Shown here one piece after another: positions 1-5,075 of a stretch of 5,075 nt of DNA. The DNA is from an uncultured Ruminococcus sp. (GTDB taxonomy: Bacteria > Bacillota > Clostridia > Lachnospirales > Lachnospiraceae), in contig USFD01000140.1 of the NCBI GenBank assembly GCA_900553885.1, positions 1 through 5,075 of the forward strand. The letters run 5' to 3'. The position numbers were made by a program, and so were the translations under genes. Under the pieces are notes generated by a model, which worked only from the letters and a program-made list of their open reading frames with translations, did no database searches and was not told the DNA's origin. The stretch's first letter is position 1. Each line of letters starts with the position of its first letter.

Positions 1-42
1 ACTTCTTCGCCGTTAAAGCGCCCCTTTGCCTTTGTCTTATGA
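1..42. other. Unassigned edge sequence left of the long inverted repeat
   Basis: This short stretch lies outside the inverted repeat and at the window edge. I see no promoter, terminator or RNA gene in it. On the minus strand it is open in one frame that continues from the repeat's left arm and runs off the window, but that frame has no ATG, GTG or TTG start, so I do not call a gene. It may belong to a larger repeat or to the next locus, which cannot be judged from here. Confidence 0.4.
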
Positions 43-393
43 GGATTTGCGAAGGAAATTTCCGGAATGAGGGACAGAAGAAACGGAAGTCCGGAGAGTT
101 TTTGGATGCGCCTTTCAGAAGAGGGGGACAGGGAATTCTGATGACTCTGGAATGAGTTTAGATAAATAGAAGACCGGGAATCAGCGTCAGGATCTGCGGC
201 GGGCTCTGTCCGAGCGCATGCGAGTTAGCCCGCCGTAAATCCTGCTTTTAGCTGATTCCCAGTCTTCGTGATTTATCTTAACTCATGGAACGGAATCAGA
301 ATTCCCTGTCCCCCTCTTCTGAATCCGTCTTATAAAAACTTCCTTCCCTTCCGGTTTTGTGTCTGCTGTCCGGAAATTCCCTTCAACAAATCC
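43..393. repeat. Long imperfect inverted repeat (about 350 bp giant hairpin), MITE-like element or structured RNA
   Basis: The two halves are reverse complements with small internal loops. Paired blocks, from the outside in, are 43-49 with 387-393 (7 bp), 51-66 with 369-384 (15 of 16), 84-89 with 348-353 (6), 97-103 with 334-340 (7), 114-142 with 295-323 (29 bp, perfect), 152-158 with 280-286 (7), 160-167 with 271-278 (8), 169-174 with 262-267 (6), 176-185 with 251-260 (10), and 188-205 with 227-244 (16 of 18, including a perfect 9-bp GC-rich tip at 197-205/227-235). The sum of paired coordinates stays between 432 and 438, so this is one coherent structure and not chance matches. The loop is 206-226. 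The repeat starts 12 nt beyond the phoR stop codon. No transposase or rRNA/tRNA signature is present. The class is uncertain: a non-autonomous mobile element, an interspersed repeat, or a transcribed RNA hairpin ending the operon. Confidence 0.85.
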
Positions 394-405
394 GAATTAT
401 CCCAC

Positions 406-1731
406 TTACTTCTCCGGATTCGGAAACAGGATATCCATCTTTGTTCCTTTCCCGGGCGCACTCTCCACGCTGACCTTTGCTCCATGAAGAAGGGCGCCAT
501 GCTTTACGATAGACAGACCCAGACCTGTTCCGCCCCGTTCTTTGGAATGGCTTTTATCCACCCGGTAAAATCGCTCGAAAATCCGCTCCTGATGTTCTTT
601 CGGTATTCCGATACCGGTATCTGCAACACTGACCTTGGGACCGGCAAGTGTATTTCCGACCCATATGGTTACTTTTCCGCCTTCATTATTATATTTCACC
701 GCGTTTTCACATATGTTATAAATCATCTCGTCCAGAATCTGCCGGACACCGTTGCAGCTTACCGGCTCTCCCGTAACCTCCATCCGGATATGTTTCTGGG
801 AAACCTGGGGAGAAAGGCGGCTTACAATTTCCCTCGTCAGATCAAACAGATCCACATCTTCTTTTTCCAGTTCTACGGATTCTTCATCCAGCTTGGACAA
901 TTTGATAATATCTTCCACAAGAGTGATCAGTCTTCTGGCCTCTTTGTATATTCTTTCGGAAAATCCCTGCATATCTTCAGGGCGTACCATACCGTTTTTC
1001 ATGATTTCGGCATAACCGGAAATAGAAGTAAGCGGCGTCTTTAATTCATGGGATACATTTGCCGAAAACTCTTTCCGCATATTGGAAACCGCTTCTTTTT
1101 CCTTGTTCTGCCTGTCCATAGCTTCAAGGAACGGCCGGAGTTCGGCATATGTCTTATTTTCCAGCGGATGTTCCAGATCCAGATTGTAAATAGGATCTAC
1201 CAGGCGTTTCGTCTGCCATTTGGCGAGAAAATAAGCAAGAATCAACATAGCAGCACCCACTCCCGCCATAACCGGAAGCACATTCAGGGCAGTTCCCACG
1301 AGACCGTCCATTGTTTTTGAAACACGCAGGACACTTCCGTCTCCCAGAAGGACCGCATAATAATAGAGCTCTCTTCCTACAGTATCCGACATCCGGATCT
1401 CTTCCCCTTCTCCTGTGGAAAGAGCCTCTTTCACTTCTGTTCTCCCGCTGTGATTTTCCAGTGTGGAGCTGTCTTTGGTTGTATCATACAGCACATCTCC
1501 GGCTCTGCTGATCCGGGTAATACGGGTCGAAGGATCCACTTCATTCATTTCTTCAAGATATTCTGACCCGGAAATATTAATCGCAGTCTGGATATATCTG
1601 GCCTCCTGCTGTACCTCTGACTCAAGAAGAGACAGGTTTCTGTTATACATAATCAAGGTCAGTATGGTGTAAGAAAGAAGCAGGGTAACAGCCAGTACTG
1701 TCACCATGCTTCTCTGTATCCGTTTTCTCAT
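406..1731 (-). CDS. phoR: Phosphate-regulon sensor histidine kinase (PhoR type)
   Basis: This is a membrane-bound sensor kinase, 441 aa, that autophosphorylates on histidine and passes the phosphate to the response regulator encoded just upstream. Visible layout: transmembrane helix 1 at about residues 9-29, an extracytoplasmic sensor region at about 31-148, transmembrane helix 2 at about 150-170, and a short linker. Next comes the HisKA dimerisation helix pair with the H-box SHELKTP (phospho-acceptor H228), followed by the HATPase domain with the N-box (N339, N343), G1 box DTGIGIP (D371), F-box around F385-F388 and G2 box GGTGLGLS (400-407). All catalytic motifs are intact. The extracytoplasmic part around 71-140 has the look of the Cache/PAS-like sensor of PhoR proteins. 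Only about 45 residues separate helix 2 from HisKA, so there is no room for the cytoplasmic PAS domain found in longer PhoR proteins. The ATG overlaps the phoP stop as ATGA, preceded by GGAGGAG. The phosphate role is inferred from the pst-phoU context; the kinase assignment is certain. Confidence 0.93.
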   Translation of the reverse strand: MRKRIQRSMVTVLAVTLLLSYTILTLIMYNRNLSLLESEVQQEARYIQTAINISGSEYLEEMNEVDPSTRITRISRAGDVLYDTTKDSSTLENHSGRTEVKEALSTGEGEEIRMSDTVGRELYYYAVLLGDGSVLRVSKTMDGLVGTALNVLPVMAGVGAAMLILAYFLAKWQTKRLVDPIYNLDLEHPLENKTYAELRPFLEAMDRQNKEKEAVSNMRKEFSANVSHELKTPLTSISGYAEIMKNGMVRPEDMQGFSERIYKEARRLITLVEDIIKLSKLDEESVELEKEDVDLFDLTREIVSRLSPQVSQKHIRMEVTGEPVSCNGVRQILDEMIYNICENAVKYNNEGGKVTIWVGNTLAGPKVSVADTGIGIPKEHQERIFERFYRVDKSHSKERGGTGLGLSIVKHGALLHGAKVSVESAPGKGTKMDILFPNPEK

Positions 1732-2402
1732 GCAGCTCCTCCAACACGGTAGCCGACGCCACGCACCGTCTGTATTATCTCGCCCTTCTCTCCCAGTTTC
1801 TGCCGCAGAGTTCTGATATGTACGTCTACGGTCCGTGTCTCTCCGTCAAAATCATATCCCCAGATTTCGGTCAGAAGCTGGTCTCTCGTCAGAACAATTC
1901 CCTGATTCCGCATCAGTTTTTCCAGCAGTTCAAACTCTTTCAGGGTCAGTGATACCGGCTTTCCGTTTACCGTTACCTCGTGTTTTTTTACATTCACATG
2001 AACTCCCGCTGTTTCAAGATCCATCCGGTCTTCGACTTTTCCACTGCGTCTTAATACCGCTTTAATGCGCGAGACAAGCTCCATCATTCCAAAAGGTTTC
2101 GTCACATAATCGTCTGCTCCGGAATCTAATCCTACTACTTTATCATACTCCGAACCTTTTGCCGTCACCATGATCACCGGAATATTCTTCGTCTTTGGGG
2201 AAGACTTCAGCCTTTTCAACATCTCCAGTCCATCATCACCGGGGAGCATAATATCAAGTAAAACAAGCTCCGGCGTATCAAACGCCAGAGCCTCCATAAA
2301 AGCAGAACCGTCTGCAAACCCTCTGGCTTTAAGCCCGGTTGTCTCCAGTGTATATATTACAAGTTCGCGGATGTTGTCATCATCTTCTACGCAATATATC
2401 AT
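1728..2402 (-). CDS. phoP: OmpR/PhoB-family response regulator (PhoP/PhoB type)
   Basis: This is a cytoplasmic DNA-binding response regulator, 224 aa, the usual length for the OmpR family. The receiver domain (about 1-118) shows the acidic pocket E6-D7-D8, phospho-acceptor D50 in LLDIMLPGDDG, T80 and the conserved lysine K102 in the VTKPF motif. The winged-helix output domain (about 127-221) has LTLKEFELL at 152-160, the recognition-helix region TRTVDVHIRTLRQKLG at 189-204 and the wing IQTVRGVGYRV at 210-220. Its location directly after pstCAB-phoU and before the kinase makes control of phosphate-starvation genes the likely role. In Bacillus the equivalent protein is PhoP and in enterobacteria PhoB; the symbol here is by position and family. 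The ATG follows AAGGAG at 2411-2416 with an 8-nt spacer, and the gap to phoU is 30 nt. That gap shows no obvious promoter, so co-transcription with the pst genes is likely. Confidence 0.93.
   Translation of the reverse strand: MIYCVEDDDNIRELVIYTLETTGLKARGFADGSAFMEALAFDTPELVLLDIMLPGDDGLEMLKRLKSSPKTKNIPVIMVTAKGSEYDKVVGLDSGADDYVTKPFGMMELVSRIKAVLRRSGKVEDRMDLETAGVHVNVKKHEVTVNGKPVSLTLKEFELLEKLMRNQGIVLTRDQLLTEIWGYDFDGETRTVDVHIRTLRQKLGEKGEIIQTVRGVGYRVGGAA
1736..1742 (-). promoter_or_regulatory. Ribosome binding site of phoR, inside the phoP 3' end
   Basis: GGAGGAG on the minus strand encodes the Gly-Gly-Ala end of PhoP and lies 4 nt (6 nt from the GGAGG core) before the phoR ATG, which overlaps the phoP stop as ATGA. 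This fixes the kinase start and indicates coupled translation of regulator and kinase. Confidence 0.85.
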
Positions 2403-2432
2403 TTTCAGTTCTCCTTCATCTTATTCACATAC

Positions 2433-3101
2433 TTAATTTTCATGAATTACAGCACTGTCTTTGTGCACACCTGTAATCGAGAATTCTACCCACTCCGCAA
2501 TATTCGTGGCATGATCGCCGATACGCTCCAGGTATTTTGTTACCATAATCAGGTCAAAAATCCTCTTGCCGTTCTCGCCTTTTTCTTCTTTGATAAAATC
2601 TATCATCTCATCACGCACTTCATCAAAATACTGATCGATTGCGTCGTCTGCCGCCATAACACCCTGGGCGAGCTCAAGATCTCTGTTTACGTAAGCTGTT
2701 ACGCTGTCGCGAACCATCTTGCTGACATCGGAAGCCATGGTTCCGATTACTTTGATCTCATCTGTTGCCGCAACGCCTTTTGAAGAAATAATGATTTCAG
2801 CAATATCGGATGTCTGATCGCCGATACGCTCCATATCTGTAATCATTTTAAGAGCCGCGGAGATTCTTCTGAGATCCTTTGCAACCGGTTGCTGCTGAAG
2901 AAGAAGCTTCAGGCACAGTCTTTCAATGTCTTTCTCCATCTGATCGATTTCTTCATCTTCTGAAATTATGATCTTCGCCTGCTCAATGCTGCCGTCTTTT
3001 AACGCCTGTGTCGCCTTCGCAATAGCTGTCTCGCAGAGTTCTCCCATATGTGTAAGCTGCTCCTCAAGCAGATGCAGCTGCTCATCAAACTTATTACGCA
3101 T
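2433..3101 (-). CDS. phoU: Phosphate transport system regulator PhoU
   Basis: PhoU is a cytoplasmic, all-helical metal-binding protein that associates with the Pst transporter and the PhoR-type kinase and keeps phosphate-starvation signalling off when phosphate is plentiful. The 222-aa product has the expected two-repeat build, each repeat carrying the conserved ExxxD metal-site motif: MERIGDQTSDIAE around residues 90-102 (E91, D95) and LERIGDHATNIAEW around 191-204 (E192, D196, E203). Length matches the family (about 215-240 aa). The N-terminus, MRNKFDEQLHLLEEQLTHMG, is typical of PhoU. The start lies 3 nt after the pstB stop. Its AGGGAGG ribosome binding site (3114-3120) sits inside the last pstB codons with a rather long 12-nt spacer. 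The position between pstB and the phoPR pair fits a link between transporter and two-component system. The family assignment is very secure; metal binding here is inferred from the motifs. Confidence 0.96.
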   Translation of the reverse strand: MRNKFDEQLHLLEEQLTHMGELCETAIAKATQALKDGSIEQAKIIISEDEEIDQMEKDIERLCLKLLLQQQPVAKDLRRISAALKMITDMERIGDQTSDIAEIIISSKGVAATDEIKVIGTMASDVSKMVRDSVTAYVNRDLELAQGVMAADDAIDQYFDEVRDEMIDFIKEEKGENGKRIFDLIMVTKYLERIGDHATNIAEWVEFSITGVHKDSAVIHEN

Positions 3102-3104
3102 AGA

Positions 3105-3875
3105 TTAACCAAACCTCCCTGTGATATAGTCTTCTGTTCTCTTATCCGCCGGAATAGAGAACAATTTCTCGGTATCATTGTATTCTATAACTTCTCCAAG
3201 AAGGAAAAATGCTGTGTTATCAGATACACGCACTGCCTGCTGCATGTTGTGCGTAACCATGACTATAGTATAGTCTTTTTTCAGTTCCATAGCAAGATCC
3301 TCGATCTTTGATGTGGAAATCGGGTCAAGTGCTGATGTGGGTTCGTCCATCAGGATAACTTCCGGCTGTACGGCAAGCGTTCTTGCAATACAGAGCCTCT
3401 GCTGCTGCCCTCCGGAAAGTCCGAGCGCGCTTTTATGAAGTCTGTCCTTAAGCTCATCCCAGATTGCCGCCTGCCGGAGGCTTCTTTCAACAATCTCATC
3501 CAGCTGGGATTTCTTCTTAATTCCGGAAATGCGGGGGCCATAGGCAACATTATCATATACACTCTTCGGGAACGGATTCGGCTGCTGAAATACCATGCCG
3601 ACCCTGTATCGAAGTGTGATCTCATCCATATCTTTATAGATATCTTTATTATCCAGCAGGACAGTTCCGTCAATCTTACAGTTTTCAACCAGATCATTCA
3701 TACGGTTCAATGTCTTCAGAAATGTAGATTTACCACATCCTGACGGTCCGATAAACGCCGTAATCTTATGTGATTCTATCTTCATATTGATATCTTTCAA
3801 TGCATGAAAATCTCCATAATGCAGATTCAGATTACGGATATCAAATTTATATGCATTATTGTTTCTTTCTTCCAT
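3105..3875 (-). CDS. pstB: Phosphate ABC transporter ATP-binding protein PstB
   Basis: PstB is the ATPase subunit of the high-affinity phosphate importer; two copies sit on the cytoplasmic side of PstC-PstA and drive uptake of phosphate delivered by PstS. All ABC motifs are present in the 256-aa product: Walker A GPSGCGKST at 43-51, the Q-loop in VFQQPNPFP at 95-103, signature LSGGQQQR at 153-160, Walker B VILMDEP at 173-179 with catalytic E178, D-loop SALD at 181-184 and switch histidine H209. QQPNPFPKSVYDNVAYGPR and the C-terminal end DYITGRFG are hallmarks of PstB as opposed to other importers. Length is normal for the family. The ATG is preceded by AAAGGA (3883-3888) with a 7-nt spacer. 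There are 27 nt between the pstA stop and this start. Nothing is missing or broken. Confidence 0.98.
   Translation of the reverse strand: MEERNNNAYKFDIRNLNLHYGDFHALKDINMKIESHKITAFIGPSGCGKSTFLKTLNRMNDLVENCKIDGTVLLDNKDIYKDMDEITLRYRVGMVFQQPNPFPKSVYDNVAYGPRISGIKKKSQLDEIVERSLRQAAIWDELKDRLHKSALGLSGGQQQRLCIARTLAVQPEVILMDEPTSALDPISTSKIEDLAMELKKDYTIVMVTHNMQQAVRVSDNTAFFLLGEVIEYNDTEKLFSIPADKRTEDYITGRFG
3114..3120 (-). promoter_or_regulatory. Ribosome binding site of phoU, inside the pstB 3' end
   Basis: AGGGAGG on the minus strand overlaps the final Gly-Arg-Phe codons of pstB. The spacer to the phoU ATG is 12 nt, longer than usual, with the pstB stop codon lying within it. It is the only plausible site for this start. 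Confidence 0.7.
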
Positions 3876-3902
3876 TTTTGTATCCTTTCCCTATACTTGA
3901 GT

Positions 3903-4778
3903 TTACGCGCTTTCGCCTGCATTTTTCTTGTTAATATGCCTGCTCAGTGCATTTGCTCCGATACTGAACAGCAGAACCAGAATCATCAGTACCGCTGCAG
4001 CAAGATTTGCAAGATCCGAATCCTGTCCGTTGATCTGCAGATCCCAGATCTGCAGCGACAGCGTCTGTGCAGGACGGAAAATATTCAGAGGACATGTCGG
4101 GGATGATAAATCCCAGTTGCTCCAGCGGATATCCGAACCGGAACCTGTTGTGTACAGCAGAGCCGCTGCTTCACCAAATCCTCTTCCTGCTGCAAGAATA
4201 ACGCCTGTCATGATCCTTGGTACGCATGCCGGAAGGAGTACATGAAAAATGGACTGCCAGCGGGTAGCTCCAAGGCCGAGGCTTGCATGCAGATAGTCGT
4301 CCGGAAGACCATTAATGGCATCTTCCGTTGTTGTAGTAATAACGGGAATCGCCAGAATCGAAATAGAGAGCGCACCCGCCAGAAGACTCTTGCTCAGTCC
4401 GAAGAATACCAGGAATACCAGGTATCCGAACAGACCTACAACAATAGACGGCAGGGAAGATAATGTCTCAATACAGATCCGGAGAAACTTAGTAAGCAGA
4501 CCTTTCTTTGCATACATCGAAAGATAAATTCCCGCCATAACACCAAGCGGAACAGAAAACAGCAGAGAAATAAACACAAGGTAAATTGTATTAAACAGCT
4601 GGTTTCCGATACTTCCTTTTCGTTCAAACAGAAACATCTCAGGAGATGCTCCGGTAAAACCTTTTATAATCACATATCCCGCAAATGCGATCAGCAGAAC
4701 AAAGAAGAAAACCGCGATCAGATTGAATATACCTGTCATTACGCTGTTGATGCCACGCGCACGTTTGATTCTATTCAT
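3903..4778 (-). CDS. pstA: Phosphate ABC transporter permease PstA
   Basis: PstA is one of the two membrane-spanning subunits of the PstSCAB phosphate importer and pairs with PstC to form the channel. The 291-aa product has about six hydrophobic segments (roughly 17-38, 63-85, 105-128, 132-150, 186-208 and 257-276). It carries the cytoplasmic EAA loop at about 153-190 (DAINGLPDDYLHASLGLGAT then RWQSIFHVLLP), through which the permease contacts PstB. The GRGFGEAAALLYTTG stretch after it is typical of PstA, and the region SNWDLSSPTCPLNIFRPAQT (220-239) is a characteristic extracytoplasmic segment of Gram-positive PstA proteins. Length is normal. The ATG lies 3 nt after the pstC stop and is preceded by a strong AAAGGAGGAGG site that forms part of the last pstC codons, so translation of the two permeases is probably coupled. 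No defect is seen. Confidence 0.96.
   Translation of the reverse strand: MNRIKRARGINSVMTGIFNLIAVFFFVLLIAFAGYVIIKGFTGASPEMFLFERKGSIGNQLFNTIYLVFISLLFSVPLGVMAGIYLSMYAKKGLLTKFLRICIETLSSLPSIVVGLFGYLVFLVFFGLSKSLLAGALSISILAIPVITTTTEDAINGLPDDYLHASLGLGATRWQSIFHVLLPACVPRIMTGVILAAGRGFGEAAALLYTTGSGSDIRWSNWDLSSPTCPLNIFRPAQTLSLQIWDLQINGQDSDLANLAAAVLMILVLLFSIGANALSRHINKKNAGESA
4035..4055. repeat. Perfect 9-bp inverted repeat with 3-nt loop inside pstA
   Basis: CTGCAGATC is followed by CCA and then GATCTGCAG. It lies wholly inside pstA and encodes LQIWDLQI (residues 242-249), so the two arms also make a near-repeat at the protein level (LQI twice). There is no T-tract beside it on either strand, so it is not a terminator. 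It could form a small mRNA hairpin or be a by-product of the repeated codons. Confidence 0.6.
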
Positions 4779-4781
4779 ATA

Positions 4782-5075
4782 CTATGCCTCCTCCTTTGTT
4801 CCTTTGTGTGAAACCAGATGAATCAGGAAAATGAATAACAATGAAAGCAGGAACAAAAGTAATGCCATTGTCCACAATGCCGTCTTCATTTCTCCGCCTT
4901 CCATCGCATTTCCCATCTGAGATGCAATCTCAGTCGTCAATGTCTTGGTTGTTGACAGGATGCCTTTCGGCAGAGCTGTCGTCTGTCCGATCACCATTGC
5001 TACCGCCAGCGCCTCGCCGAACGCTCTGGCAAGACCTAAAATAATTCCGGAAAAAATTCCCGGTGCCGCTGCCGG
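4782..5075 (-). CDS. pstC: Phosphate ABC transporter permease PstC, C-terminal part (gene runs off the right edge)
   Basis: Only the last 97 residues are in the window. The reading frame stays open to position 5075, so the first internal ATG (4995-4997) is not the start; the true start lies to the right. The visible part begins PAAAPGIFSGIILGLARAFG, which is the tail of the permease EAA loop and the following membrane segment. It continues with GEALAVAMVIGQTTALPKG, an extracytoplasmic loop (about 31-63 of the fragment), a last transmembrane helix at about 65-87 and a short charged tail HKGTKEEA. GEALAVAMVIG is strongly PstC-like, and the gene directly precedes pstA, which fits the standard pstS-pstC-pstA-pstB order. 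PstC partners PstA in the phosphate channel. The fragment is cut by the window, not degraded. Confidence 0.93.
   Translation of the reverse strand, partial: PAAAPGIFSGIILGLARAFGEALAVAMVIGQTTALPKGILSTTKTLTTEIASQMGNAMEGGEMKTALWTMALLLFLLSLLFIFLIHLVSHKGTKEEA
4787..4797 (-). promoter_or_regulatory. Ribosome binding site of pstA, inside the pstC 3' end
   Basis: The minus strand reads AAAGGAGGAGG eight nt before the pstA ATG, a near-perfect Shine-Dalgarno sequence. It also encodes the last Lys-Glu-Glu-Ala codons of PstC. This fixes the pstA start and suggests translational coupling of the two permease subunits. Confidence 0.85.

Noticed and set aside
197..235. GC-rich 9-bp stem at the hairpin tip as a Rho-independent terminator for phoR
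   Set aside because: Neither strand has a run of T residues following the stem, and it is the closing part of a much larger structure.
43..393. Strand-biased G-U wobble pairs as proof that the hairpin acts as RNA on one strand
   Set aside because: Several mismatches become G-U on the minus-strand transcript (56/379, 175/261, 194/238, 95/342), but a similar number become G-U on the plus strand (196/236, 104/333, 96/341, 93/344), so there is no clear polarity.
37..400. TTAT at 37-40 and 397-400 as a target-site duplication of an inserted MITE
   Set aside because: A four-base A/T-rich match is easily chance, and the outermost repeat ends do not abut it cleanly. It cannot be used as evidence of transposition without an empty-site comparison.
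268..1044. Long plus-strand open frame (258 codons) opposite phoR
   Set aside because: It begins inside the right arm of the inverted repeat and then runs antisense to the kinase's H-box and ATPase domain, which carries fully conserved motifs on the minus strand. The translation resembles no known family, so it is a shadow frame.
2403..2432. A separate promoter for phoP-phoR in the gap after phoU
   Set aside because: The gap is only 30 nt, contains the phoP ribosome binding site and shows no recognisable -35/-10 pair.
2442..2783. Plus-strand open frames of 60 to 115 codons opposite phoU, pstB, pstA and phoP
   Set aside because: All lie antisense to genes with complete family motifs, and their products show no domain signatures. 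They are by-products of coding-strand composition.
406..5075. A novel defence or mobile system within the gene cluster
   Set aside because: Every gene belongs to the well-known phosphate transport and signalling families with intact motifs. No CRISPR array, integrase, toxin-antitoxin pair or foreign gene is visible.

Overview
The window looks like a chromosomal piece of a Gram-positive Clostridia-type bacterium, most likely Lachnospiraceae or a close relative. This placement is inferred from the style of the Pst and Pho proteins, moderate GC, strong AGGAGG-type ribosome binding sites and the pst-phoU-phoPR gene order. No phylogenetic marker is present, so family level is as far as I would go.

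From about position 406 to the right-hand end, every gene is on the minus strand and tightly packed. In transcription order (right to left) they are pstC (C-terminal part only, running off the window), pstA, pstB, phoU, phoP (OmpR-family response regulator) and phoR (sensor histidine kinase). Gaps are 3 to 30 nt, and phoP and phoR overlap by 4 nt. A periplasmic-type phosphate-binding lipoprotein gene (pstS) and the operon promoter would be expected beyond the right edge but cannot be seen. The proteins form one circuit. PstC and PstA are the two membrane subunits of the high-affinity phosphate ABC importer, PstB is its ATPase, PhoU links transporter state to signalling, and PhoR/PhoP make up the two-component system that controls phosphate-starvation genes. 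All catalytic and structural motifs I could check are intact.

Positions 1 to 405 hold no convincing gene. Most of this stretch (about 43 to 393) is one very long imperfect inverted repeat. It includes a perfect 29-bp stem and several shorter stems that keep almost the same register over roughly 350 bp, closing on a 21-nt loop. It begins 12 nt after the phoR stop codon, so readthrough transcripts of the operon would carry it as a giant 3' hairpin. It resembles a MITE-like interspersed repeat or a structured non-coding RNA. I cannot assign it to a named family, and it is the one part of the window that deserves real follow-up. The rest is an ordinary, complete-looking phosphate regulon module.
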